From: Ilumatobacter nonamiensis YM16-303
GTDB lineage: Bacteria; Actinomycetota; Acidimicrobiia; Acidimicrobiales; Ilumatobacteraceae
Reading direction: 5' to 3'
Assembly: GCF_000350145.1 (NCBI RefSeq)
Contig: NZ_BAOL01000011.1
Location: forward strand, 1 to 48,062
Length of the DNA: 48,062 bases
The number at the start of each line of letters is the position of its first letter. The stretch's first letter is position 1. Below the pieces are notes generated by a model. The model made no database searches. It was not told the DNA's origin and worked only from the letters and a program-made list of their open reading frames with translations. The translations under genes and the position numbers were made by a program. Positions 31,542 through 39,688 of this stretch are shown here, piece by piece.

Positions 31542-33203
31542 ATGAGTGACGCGGGCCAATCATCGGCGGTTTCGGGGGTTCTCCGCCGCTGGTGGATCGT
31601 CGTGCTCTTCGCTGTTCTGGGAGGAATCGTCGGCGCATACCCACAACCTGCCGAGGTTGCGGAAACCGCAACGAGCTTCGTCGCAACCAATACATCGCTC
31701 TCCACCGAGGGTTCGGAGAACTCCGGGATCTCACCCGACCAGATCAATCTCCTGTCGACCGTCGGCGAGGTGCCCGAGCGAGTCGGCGACCAACTCGGCC
31801 TCACCGAGAACCCGGCGGAGATTGCGGCACAGGTCCAGGTGAACTACGACTTCGCCACCGGGGCGTTGACCGTGTCGACCGAACAGAGTTCCGCCGGGCA
31901 AGCAGAACTCCTCGCCGACACGTACGCCCAGACGATCAACTCATACCTCGTGGAGAGACAGACGAATCTCTACCAGGAGCAGCTCGCCGCCTCGCGCCAG
32001 CTTCTCGACGAGTTGCAAGAGGAACTCGACGTCGCAAGTGCCGAGGCGGCGGCGGACCCAGGCAACGTGACGGCACAGGCCGAGCGCGACGCAATCTCTC
32101 GTGAATACGGCGTGGCGTTCGAGCAGAACCGTCAGCTCGAGGGCCAGCAGACAACCCCGCTCTCGTTCACGACGCTCCAGTCCGCGCAAGCCGTACCCGT
32201 CGAGGACAGCGGTCTCGGAACACCGACCTCACGGACGGTGCGCGGAATCATGGGGTTCATCGTCGGCGGAGTCCTGGGGCTCGCTATCGCGTTTCTGCTG
32301 AGCCTGCTCGATCGTAAAGCGCGTTCCCGCGATCAGATCGAGGAGATGATGGGAATGCGCGCCCGCGTCGCAATCCCCCTCGTGCGCAAAACCGAGGGCG
32401 GCGTCGTCGTGACCGAAGGACGCCATGACGCTCTCTCCGACGCCTACCGCACGGTCCGAAACGTCGTCGGCTTCGTCCAGAGCACGCTCCCTCCCGTCGA
32501 CCGGGCCCGGGTCACCCTCGTCGTCTCGCCCGGCCCTGGCGATGGCAAGACATCGCTGTCCGCGAACCTTGCCGCAGCGTTCATCGAGACCGGGGAGCGA
32601 ACGGTCGCGATCAACACCGATTTCCGTCGCCCGCGGATGTCACAGGCGATCACTGGGATGGACCCCGCGCCGCTTCCGTTCGACTATCTCGACCTCCGAG
32701 CGATCGACACGACGACACTGCTCCATCCGACAAGACGCGACAACCTCAAGATCCTCGACCTCGCATCGATCGACGCCGCTCCCGGCGAACTCGTGCGTGC
32801 GACGATCCCACACCTGCAGGCCCTCGCCGAGGTGTCCGACGAGATCGTCGTCGACACGTCTCCGGTCGGCGCAACAGCCGAAGTGCTTGACCTCATCCCC
32901 TATGCCGACGTCATCGTGATCACCGCGAGGGTGGGCCATACCAACATCCGCTCGATCGAGCGGACGATCGCGATCCTGCGCGACATCGCCACGGCACCGC
33001 TGATCCTCGTCGTCGGAGGCGTCAGGCAGGAGCGCAATCCGTACTCCGGCTACACCTCACGCGAGGTCAACTCGACGTCCAAGTCGTTGGCGTGGTTCGA
33101 CCGTTTCCGCGGGCGGGGCGAGTCGTCACCGAAGGACGTCGAATCGGTGCCCGAGACTGCCCACGACGACACGTCCGAGGTCGAACTGCAGAGCACGGAC
33201 TAG
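31542..33203 (+). CDS. Wzz/BY-kinase-like chain-length regulator
   Basis: The 553-residue protein has the polysaccharide co-polymerase plan. A first membrane helix (about 14-34, WWIVVLFAVLGGIVGAY), a long extracytoplasmic coiled region, a second helix (about 233-255, GFIVGGVLGLAIAFLLSLL) and a cytoplasmic P-loop domain. That domain has SPGPGDGKTSLSANLA near 327, a Walker A'-like VAINTDFRRPRM and EIVVDTSPVG. It should control polymer length with the Wzy-like protein encoded next. The C-terminus lacks the usual Tyr cluster, having only two Tyr in RNPYSGYTSRE, so autokinase regulation may be reduced. ATG 31542 is preceded by GAGGA. Longer frames start upstream without homology. Confidence 0.87.
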   Translation: MSDAGQSSAVSGVLRRWWIVVLFAVLGGIVGAYPQPAEVAETATSFVATNTSLSTEGSENSGISPDQINLLSTVGEVPERVGDQLGLTENPAEIAAQVQVNYDFATGALTVSTEQSSAGQAELLADTYAQTINSYLVERQTNLYQEQLAASRQLLDELQEELDVASAEAAADPGNVTAQAERDAISREYGVAFEQNRQLEGQQTTPLSFTTLQSAQAVPVEDSGLGTPTSRTVRGIMGFIVGGVLGLAIAFLLSLLDRKARSRDQIEEMMGMRARVAIPLVRKTEGGVVVTEGRHDALSDAYRTVRNVVGFVQSTLPPVDRARVTLVVSPGPGDGKTSLSANLAAAFIETGERTVAINTDFRRPRMSQAITGMDPAPLPFDYLDLRAIDTTTLLHPTRRDNLKILDLASIDAAPGELVRATIPHLQALAEVSDEIVVDTSPVGATAEVLDLIPYADVIVITARVGHTNIRSIERTIAILRDIATAPLILVVGGVRQERNPYSGYTSREVNSTSKSLAWFDRFRGRGESSPKDVESVPETAHDDTSEVELQSTD

Positions 33204-33205
33204 CG

Positions 33206-34762
33206 ATGCAGCAGCGGGCGATCGTCGCCGCCGGGGTGGCGTACGTGCTTTTTCTCGGCTGGTCGATGACCAACGCCACGTACGACGTGTGGGGGCTCCT
33301 CGTGGCAATCCCCCCGTACATGCTCCTGGGGATCCTGTTCGTCCGGCGCGTCTTCCGTGGCGAACTCGCGTTTCTCAGAACGATCATCTATGTCGGCTTG
33401 GTGGTGAAACTCCTCGGGTCTGCAGCCAGGTATTGGATCGGCTTCGACGTCTACGGCGGATTCGACGCATTGCGCTACCACGACTATGCCGTGAAGGCGT
33501 CGACCGACGTCTGGGCGGGCACGATCAATCCGCTCGAAGTGTTCCCGGCCGGGCTCACTGCGATCGGCACGCAGTTCACCGAGGGAGCGACCGGGTTCAT
33601 CTACCTCTTCATCGGCACCAGCCTGATGAGCGGGTTCGTCGCGTTTTCCTTCTTGTCGTTCATCGGAACATGCTTCTTCATCAAAGCTGGTTGCACCGCC
33701 GTTCCCGGCCTGGCACAACGCAAGTACGCCTGGCTCTGTGTGCTCGCGCCGAGCATGATGTACTGGCCGTCGTCCATCGGCAAAGAGGCGCTGATGATGT
33801 TCGCGCTCGGCACCGCGACCTACGGCCTCGCACTCCTCTTCACCAAGCCCGCGGCCGTCGCACCCGCCGTGGTCGTGATCGGGGGGCTGATCCTGGCCGC
33901 CATGATCAGGCCACACTTCGTCGGGATGTGGCTGGCGGGAATCTTCCCCGCTCTGCTCGTCGCCTTTGCACGCGGCCGGCCGAACGCGGACGGAGGGCCG
34001 CCGAGAAAGGTCGACCGTTTGGTGATGGTGCCGATCATCGTCGTCGCCGCGATCGGACTCATCGTCGTGGCACAGATCGCCGTGAGATACCTGCAACCGT
34101 CTGACCATCTCTTGGAGGATGGACAGACCGCCGGAATCACCGACATCATCGAGGAAACAGGACGTCGCACGGAGCAGGCCGGCTCGGCGTTCGAACCACC
34201 GTCGATCAGCAACCCCACGATGTGGCCCTACGCATCGGTTCGCACGCTCACGCGTCCACTCCCGTTCGAAGTGCGCGGCGCCGCGCAACTGATGGCCGGT
34301 GGCGAGATGGCGATCTTCTTGTTGATGTGCGCGTACTCCTGGCGTCGACTGCTCAACGTGCCCAAACTGATCCTGCAATATCCGTACGTCGCATTTGCGA
34401 TGACCACCCTTTTTCTCGGTGGCCTCGCATACACCAGCTTTGCCAATTACGCAGTGCTCGCGCGACAACGATCGCTGGTGTTCCCGTTCATGCTCCTCAT
34501 CCTGTGCGTCCCGCCGATCCGGTCCTTGCGACGCCAGCCTGTCCTCCCCGAGCGTCACCGCTCGGGTGATGTGTGGGCTGCTCGCGCTGACGAGGCGATC
34601 TTCGCGGGCTCGAACGAATCCGACGATCAGAACAGCTCGATGTCGCCGAGCGACACGGCCCAGTTCGACAGGGGCGGCATGCCGCGGTCGGTGACCGCCC
34701 GCCACGTGAGTACCGGTCCCCCGCCCGGGAGGAAGTTGAAGCCCGAGGACATCTGGGGCTGA
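33206..34762 (+). CDS. Polytopic membrane protein, candidate Wzy-like polymerase
   Basis: The 518-residue protein has about ten to twelve hydrophobic segments, for example AIVAAGVAYVLFLGW, GLLVAIPPYMLLGILFV, TGFIYLFIGTSLMSGFVAF and VPIIVVAAIGLIVVAQIAV. A conserved-looking loop, MYWPSSIGKEALMMF, lies mid-protein. It starts 3 bp after the chain-length regulator, a usual place for a polymerase. No domain is certain, so the function is inferred from position and topology. The hydrophilic last 65 residues overlap the 3' end of the convergent GT4-GNAT gene by 136 bp, an unusually long antiparallel overlap. Confidence 0.75.
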   Translation: MQQRAIVAAGVAYVLFLGWSMTNATYDVWGLLVAIPPYMLLGILFVRRVFRGELAFLRTIIYVGLVVKLLGSAARYWIGFDVYGGFDALRYHDYAVKASTDVWAGTINPLEVFPAGLTAIGTQFTEGATGFIYLFIGTSLMSGFVAFSFLSFIGTCFFIKAGCTAVPGLAQRKYAWLCVLAPSMMYWPSSIGKEALMMFALGTATYGLALLFTKPAAVAPAVVVIGGLILAAMIRPHFVGMWLAGIFPALLVAFARGRPNADGGPPRKVDRLVMVPIIVVAAIGLIVVAQIAVRYLQPSDHLLEDGQTAGITDIIEETGRRTEQAGSAFEPPSISNPTMWPYASVRTLTRPLPFEVRGAAQLMAGGEMAIFLLMCAYSWRRLLNVPKLILQYPYVAFAMTTLFLGGLAYTSFANYAVLARQRSLVFPFMLLILCVPPIRSLRRQPVLPERHRSGDVWAARADEAIFAGSNESDDQNSSMSPSDTAQFDRGGMPRSVTARHVSTGPPPGRKLKPEDIWG

Positions 34763-36753
34763 CCGAGGCGGATCGCATAGTCGGCGCCGGCCTCCTTGGC
34801 CGCTCGGCCCGCGAGCCGGTCGGTCGCCCGGGCCGGTCCGAACGTCGAGACGACCGCGAGTTCGGTCGCCGAGCCGCGTCGGCGGGCACGGACGATGACG
34901 GCGGCGTCGCCATCGTCGACGACGCGATAGCCGAGCAGTTCGGTTCCGAACCTCCATGCCAGATACCGATCGTCGACGTTGGTGCGAAACTCGCGCACGT
35001 CGACCGGCTCGGGCGACCGACCGTCGGGGCCGCGGCGGTCGAGCCAGTCGAGCGGTGACTCACCGATTCCGAGCGGGAGCGACCATCGGTCGGCCGGCAC
35101 CCGTGACCGCAGGGCGGCGATCGCTCCGCCTGGTCCGACGAAACGCACCGCGGCCGGCAACCGACCGACCTCACGCCACCCCATCTTGAGGTATCCCGGT
35201 CGGCTCTGATCGTTCGGAGTGTTGAACACGAAATCGACGCCCTCGGCACGAACCGCTTCGAGGCCGTGCATGGTCAACGCGCGGAACAATCCTCGACCCT
35301 GGTAGTCCGGGTCCGTCGCGGTGTCCACCGCCCGAACGGCTCGGAGCACCGTGCCACCGCGCACGAACTCCCAGCGCATCAGGGCCCGGATGGCGACGAT
35401 CCGCTCGCCGTCCACTGCCACCCACATGGGCGACGGACCGAATCGATTCTCGTCGTGCTTCCACGCGAACAACGCGGGATAGCGCGGGTCGCCGTCGCTG
35501 CCGAGCGAGCGCTGGAGCAGAGCGATGATCTCACCGCGATCATCAGGCGTGGCCGTGCGAATGTCGAGTTCTGGACCTCGTCGCCTCGGAGCGTGACTCG
35601 CCGTCGCTGTCGGCGGCTCGTGCTGGTCGCCGTCCGAGTCGGCCGCTCCGTGGCGGGCGATCCGACGATAGGCCGCCTCGAGCTCCGCGACCGTGCGGTC
35701 GATCGAGAAGTCAGCGGAACGGCGCCGAGACGCCAGAGCCAGACGCTCGCGAAGATCGGAATCGGTCACCAGCTTCCCGATCGCGTCGGCCAACGCGGTC
35801 GAATCGCGCGGTGGGACGAGCAGCGCATCCACACCGTCGCTGAACTCCTCGGCCAGTCCCCCGACCTCGGTGGCAACCAGCGGCAATCCGAGGGCGACAG
35901 CCTCCATGACCGCGACCGGCAGCCCTTCCCACTGCGAGGCCAACATGAAGGCGTCACAGGCGCCCATCACCCGTGTGGCATCGGGCCGGAACCCGGTGAG
36001 GATCACCCGATCTCCGAGCCCGTACCGTTCGTGGATCGCCCGCACCTCCGCTTCCTGCGGTCCCTGTCCGACCGCCACGATACGAACGGGAACCTCCCAC
36101 TCAGCCAGCAGGCGCGCCGCGGCGAGGAGGTTCGGGTAGTCCTTCTGCGGGCGGAAGTTGGCGACCGTCCCCACCACGAATTCGTCAGCGCCGATGCCGA
36201 GCTCGTCACGAACCTCGGCGCGATGCACCGTTTCAGCGGCGACAGCGTCGACGTCGATGCCATGCCGGAGCGTGACCGCCAGATCGGCATCGGGCCCCTT
36301 CATCGACTCACGAACCTCGTCGGTGACGGCGAATGCCGCGTCGTCGAGGCGACTGGTCAGGCGATTCGCCGTCCTCGTCGGCGACCGATGGGTCTCCCAC
36401 CGGTTGTGCTCCGTGCTCACGAGTCCCGGCCGGATTTCCGCTGGCATGGATCTCACTGCCAGACGAGCAACGCTGCCTGGAAGTGGAGAGTGAACGTGGA
36501 CGACGTCGTAGTTTCCGTTGCGCACCAGGCGGGCCAGATTGAGCGGCCACTGCGGGTCGGAACGCCGCTTACTGACACAACGAGTTCGCACACCTGCCTC
36601 CTCCAAACGGCCGACGAGGTGATCCTTCCACGGCAACACGAACGCGCACTCGATCTCGAAATCGCTGTCGTGCGCACGGGCGGCAGCCTCGAGGAGGGTC
36701 TCCGCTCCACCCGGGCCGAGCCCCTTCACCACCCACAGAACCCGCGTTGCCAC
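34627..36753 (-). CDS. GT4 glycosyltransferase fused to a GNAT acyltransferase
   Basis: The 708-residue protein joins two domains. Residues about 1-385 are a GT4 enzyme: RVLWVVKGLGPGGAETLL, VVGTVANFRPQKDYPNLL, and SQWEGLPVAVMEAVALG with both conserved Glu. After a linker rich in Pro, Ala and Thr (about 385-410) comes a GNAT domain of about 300 residues. It starts IRTATPDDRGEIIALL, has the FAWKHDENRFGPSPMWVAV segment typical of glycan-locus acyltransferases, and the cofactor loop DYQGRGLFRALTM. It may transfer and then acylate the same sugar. GTG 36753 gives the clean GT4 start. A merge of two genes by assembly error is unlikely because the frame is continuous. Confidence 0.84.
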   Translation of the reverse strand: MATRVLWVVKGLGPGGAETLLEAAARAHDSDFEIECAFVLPWKDHLVGRLEEAGVRTRCVSKRRSDPQWPLNLARLVRNGNYDVVHVHSPLPGSVARLAVRSMPAEIRPGLVSTEHNRWETHRSPTRTANRLTSRLDDAAFAVTDEVRESMKGPDADLAVTLRHGIDVDAVAAETVHRAEVRDELGIGADEFVVGTVANFRPQKDYPNLLAAARLLAEWEVPVRIVAVGQGPQEAEVRAIHERYGLGDRVILTGFRPDATRVMGACDAFMLASQWEGLPVAVMEAVALGLPLVATEVGGLAEEFSDGVDALLVPPRDSTALADAIGKLVTDSDLRERLALASRRRSADFSIDRTVAELEAAYRRIARHGAADSDGDQHEPPTATASHAPRRRGPELDIRTATPDDRGEIIALLQRSLGSDGDPRYPALFAWKHDENRFGPSPMWVAVDGERIVAIRALMRWEFVRGGTVLRAVRAVDTATDPDYQGRGLFRALTMHGLEAVRAEGVDFVFNTPNDQSRPGYLKMGWREVGRLPAAVRFVGPGGAIAALRSRVPADRWSLPLGIGESPLDWLDRRGPDGRSPEPVDVREFRTNVDDRYLAWRFGTELLGYRVVDDGDAAVIVRARRRGSATELAVVSTFGPARATDRLAGRAAKEAGADYAIRLGQPQMSSGFNFLPGGGPVLTWRAVTDRGMPPLSNWAVSLGDIELF

Positions 36754-36846
36754 GGCATGGACCGTAGCGGTTCCCAAGCGACGCGCGGGTCTCGTCGACG
36801 GCGCCACCAGCGATGCGCTCCATGCGAGCTCAGTAGGGTGCTACGA

Positions 36847-37788
36847 GTGAGCTATGACACGTCGTCGACGACCGGTGATCCGGCGCCGCAGTCGGTCTCG
36901 TACTCGGTCATCGTCCCGACCTTCAACCGTGCTGCCACGATTGGTCGCGCGATCGAGAGCGTTCTCTCACAGGATTTCGAGAACTGGGAGTTAGTCATCG
37001 TCGACGACGGTTCCACCGACGACACGGCTGCGGTCGTCAGACCGCTCCTGAGCGACCGCCGGATCCGGTACGTCGCTCAATCGAACGCTGGCGTCGCGGC
37101 CGCTCGCAACACAGGAGCGTCGACCGCAACAGGATCCATGCTGACGTTTCTCGACAGTGACGACGAAGTGACCGCGAGTTGGCTCGCCGACTTCCATCGG
37201 CAGGTTGACCTCACCGGTGAACGAGTCGGCTTCGTGAGCTGCGGATTTCGAATCGCCGGCCGCGACTGTCCGCCGAGGTGGCGGGACGAGCTCTCCGCGT
37301 CGCCCTACAACTCGCTGTCGGGCACCTTCGCCGTGAGTAAACGGGTGTTCGACATTATCGGAGGATACGACGCCCAACTCAGACAAAGCGAGAACTGGGA
37401 GATGGTTCTGCGAGCGCTCGACTCCTGTCAGCGTGCGAGCCTGAAGATTGCAGCGACTCCGAGGTGCAACCTCATCGTGCACAGGGCGAAGAATCGCACA
37501 CAACAGCGTTCTCGGGACCTCGACCGGGCCAACGCCTACCTACATCTCCATGACAAATACGTGACCGATGGGATTCTTCACGCCCGTCGTGAGCGCTTCC
37601 TCGTCGGCGCAGCGGTCAACTTCGCTCGGAGTGGGCAACTCGCGGACAGCCGGCGATGGTTCTATCGCAACTTCCGTCGGTATCCCTCCACAAGCAATCT
37701 GGCCCGCATCGTCTGCTTCGAGATTCCCTACGTGAGAAACCGGCTCTGGAACAGCCGGAATCTCGCGATTGAGATCACCGACAACTGA
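36847..37788 (+). CDS. Glycosyltransferase family 2
   Basis: This 313-residue GT-A enzyme starts with a short acidic tail, then VSYSVIVPTFNRAATIGRAI and VIVDDGSTDD. The metal site is LTFLDSDDEVTASW, and a later segment SENWEMVLRALDS carries acidic residues. GTG 36847 is the chosen start; upstream frame sequence is antisense to the GT4-GNAT gene. It is divergent from that gene with a 93-bp gap. A small hairpin (CGCGC-TTCA-GCGCG) follows the stop near 37791-37804. It is the last glycan gene before the lasso cluster. Confidence 0.86.
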   Translation: MSYDTSSTTGDPAPQSVSYSVIVPTFNRAATIGRAIESVLSQDFENWELVIVDDGSTDDTAAVVRPLLSDRRIRYVAQSNAGVAAARNTGASTATGSMLTFLDSDDEVTASWLADFHRQVDLTGERVGFVSCGFRIAGRDCPPRWRDELSASPYNSLSGTFAVSKRVFDIIGGYDAQLRQSENWEMVLRALDSCQRASLKIAATPRCNLIVHRAKNRTQQRSRDLDRANAYLHLHDKYVTDGILHARRERFLVGAAVNFARSGQLADSRRWFYRNFRRYPSTSNLARIVCFEIPYVRNRLWNSRNLAIEITDN

Positions 37789-37790
37789 AC

Positions 37791-37804
37791 CGCGCTTCAG
37801 CGCG
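37791..37804 (+). terminator. Small hairpin between GT2 gene and lasso kinase gene
   Basis: CGCGC (37791-37795) pairs with GCGCG (37800-37804) around TTCA, 2 nt past the stop. It lies between convergent genes and could end either transcript, but the short stem makes this weak. Confidence 0.3.
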
Positions 37805-37932
37805 TGGCTCGCACGGAGCGGTCAATCCTGCCACCTCGTATCGTCCGCCGATGAGCAGCGATTTGAGCCCGTCTGGCGTCGGCGATGCGCGGCGAGTCCG
37901 GAGCAGGTCGGCGCCGATGATCCTCGAGCTCG

Positions 37933-38871
37933 TCAGGTGCCGATGAGCCCGGCAATTGCCGGTGCGATCTCGGAACTGAACGGCGGACCCCATGGCACGG
38001 TCACGTTGTGGACGGCGACCCCATTCACGATCGATCCGAGCGTCTCGAAATCACGTCCGAGGACCTGTGGATCACGCCACCCGTACACCCGCGGAAAGCG
38101 GAGCATGGCGAAGACCGCGTCCGCCGGAGCGATGGTGGAAACCGAGATCGTCGTCGAGTCATGGTCAGGCGATGGAATGACGATCGCGCCGAGTCGAAAA
38201 CTCCTCAGCGGCGCCGTCCGCGGCGCTACCGCGAGTCGGTCGTCGGCAGTTCGCCGACTGGACGCACCGCTCATGGCATCGGCGAGCCCAAACGCTTTCG
38301 TACGCAATCGCAGCTCGGGAGCACCCCCGGTGCACATCACGGGATTGCCGGACTCGACCACGAGAACGTCGTCCGTCACGAGTTCGGCACCGCTTGCACA
38401 CATCAATGCTGCGATCGTGGACTTTCCACGGCCCGACTGGCCGACGAACGCGATCGCCGTGTCGCCAATTGACACGGCGCTCGCATGGAGGACTGTCAGG
38501 CCACGGAGAGCGAGCACAAACGAGCTGACGGTTCCGGCCAACAACACGGGGAGCAGTTCATGGCGCCCGGAGCGGTCAGGACGGACAACGATCTGGGCCA
38601 GATCGCCAGAGATCTCACACTGGCCGCAGTTCCGGAATCGAAGGATGTAACCCCCGTCGGTACGGGTACCGGTATACCAGCGCGCGCCGGACGGATCATC
38701 GAGCCTGACAAGTTCATCTCCAGGGGGAAGATCCTGGGTGCTGCTCATATCCGAACCAAGACAGATGTCGACATCTGTCCGTCCGGCGGCAATCGTGGGA
38801 AGGGCGAGCTCCACCTCCGAACGAACGTGCAGGCCGCATTGAAAATAGTGGAAACGGGAGGGTGTAGTCAT
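37933..38871 (-). CDS. HPr-kinase-like lasso peptide kinase
   Basis: This 312-residue P-loop protein has LTVLHASAVSIGDTAIAFV followed by GQSGRGKST (about 143-151) and the acidic motif ELVTDDVLVVE. That is the plan of HPr kinases recruited to lasso clusters, for example PadeK of the paeninodin cluster, which phosphorylates the C-terminal Ser of the precursor. The predicted core here ends in Ser, which fits. Its ATG overlaps the B2 protease stop (ATGA), giving the operon B1-B2-kinase. The frame extends to 39153 within B2 and is rejected there. The role is well supported by context; substrate specificity is inferred. Confidence 0.86.
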   Translation of the reverse strand: MTTPSRFHYFQCGLHVRSEVELALPTIAAGRTDVDICLGSDMSSTQDLPPGDELVRLDDPSGARWYTGTRTDGGYILRFRNCGQCEISGDLAQIVVRPDRSGRHELLPVLLAGTVSSFVLALRGLTVLHASAVSIGDTAIAFVGQSGRGKSTIAALMCASGAELVTDDVLVVESGNPVMCTGGAPELRLRTKAFGLADAMSGASSRRTADDRLAVAPRTAPLRSFRLGAIVIPSPDHDSTTISVSTIAPADAVFAMLRFPRVYGWRDPQVLGRDFETLGSIVNGVAVHNVTVPWGPPFSSEIAPAIAGLIGT

Positions 38872-39371
38872 CGTTCTGCGCCGACCGGAGGCGGGCCGAA
38901 GGTTCTGTACGAAGTGATGTCTTCGAGCGGCCGTCCGTCGATCTCGAGCCAGGCATGAGCGGTGAACTGCTGCGTCTCCCCACCGATCACGCCGAGCCGG
39001 AGTGCGGGATGGAAATGCCGCAGCAGATGCCCCGCGATGAGGGAACGACGCAAGCACGGACCCCTGCTGAACGGCCAGGCGTCGGTGACCCGGCGCGTGC
39101 AGAGCATCTGCCGTTTGGTCGTCGCAGGGAGATCGTCGAGCGGCAGCGGACATGCGGTCGAATCGACAGGTGACAGGTCGAGGTGAACACCGAGGAGCGC
39201 TGCCAAGCGCCGAAGTTTCATCGTACGGATGAGCACCTCAACGACCACGATCATGCCAAAGACATGGACCGTCGTGAGTAGGTCGCGTGGGGGTTGCCCC
39301 ACGGCTCGGCGTGCCTTGCGCGCCAAATCGGTCAGGCCATTGTGCGGCGGGTGCCGACGATTTGCAGTCAC
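38868..39371 (-). CDS. Lasso peptide leader protease (B2, transglutaminase-like)
   Basis: The 167-residue protein has the B2 layout. An N-terminal helical part (LTTVHVFGMIVVVEVLIRTM) is followed by the cysteine protease fold with Cys106 in GPCLRRSLIAG, His139 in FTAHAWLEIDG and Asp151 in RPLEDITSY. That gives the expected Cys-His-Asp triad. It removes the leader peptide with help from the B1 protein encoded immediately upstream. The GTG start overlaps the B1 stop (GTGA). Its sequence is slightly more variable after strand 1 than in well-studied actinobacterial B2 proteins, but the triad is clear. Confidence 0.9.
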   Translation of the reverse strand: MTANRRHPPHNGLTDLARKARRAVGQPPRDLLTTVHVFGMIVVVEVLIRTMKLRRLAALLGVHLDLSPVDSTACPLPLDDLPATTKRQMLCTRRVTDAWPFSRGPCLRRSLIAGHLLRHFHPALRLGVIGGETQQFTAHAWLEIDGRPLEDITSYRTFGPPPVGAER

Positions 39372-39631
39372 TCATCCTCGATGAGGTTGCGTTGCCGAAG
39401 ACTGTCGAGGAATCGACCCACATCCGTCGCCGCGAGTTCTGGAGCGATCGCGTACCGGTCCGTGAGAGCAGTCACGAGCTCCGTCTCGGTCGCGCCCTGG
39501 CTGAGCAGCTCCCAGAGCGCTCGACCGCTTCCGTTCAGCTTGAGATACACGGAGCCATCGAGATCGAGGATGACCACCTCATCTCCCGCTGCGTGCCACG
39601 TCAGCTCATCTTTCCTGAGTTGCATACCCAC
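39368..39631 (-). CDS. Lasso leader-binding protein (B1, PqqD-like RRE)
   Basis: The 87-residue protein has the PqqD/RRE order of strands and helices: DEVVILDLDGSVYLKLNGSG, LWELLSQGATETELV and the final helix FLDSLRQRNLIEDE. In split lasso systems this protein binds the leader of the precursor and delivers it to B2 and the cyclase. The frame opens at GTG 39631 with an ATG two codons later (39625), either of which may be used. It heads the B1-B2-kinase operon and is divergent from the cyclase gene, with 57 bp between the two starts. Confidence 0.87.
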   Translation of the reverse strand: MGMQLRKDELTWHAAGDEVVILDLDGSVYLKLNGSGRALWELLSQGATETELVTALTDRYAIAPELAATDVGRFLDSLRQRNLIEDE

Positions 39632-39688
39632 CCACTCTTTTCAGTGACCGTTGACGGGGCCGCTTCGCGACCATCCTAGGCTCCACGC
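39632..39688. promoter_or_regulatory. Divergent promoter region, B1 / lasso cyclase
   Basis: Only 57 bp separate the starts of the B1 and cyclase genes, so both promoters must overlap here or lie within the neighbouring starts. Boxes were not assigned. A shared regulator would act on both arms of the lasso cluster. Confidence 0.4.

Noticed and set aside
33200-34957. Minus-strand open frame of 585 codons
   Set aside because: Antisense to the Wzy-like gene and rich in Arg, His and Asp with no hydrophobic pattern or domain; the hydrophobic frame on the plus strand is the real gene.
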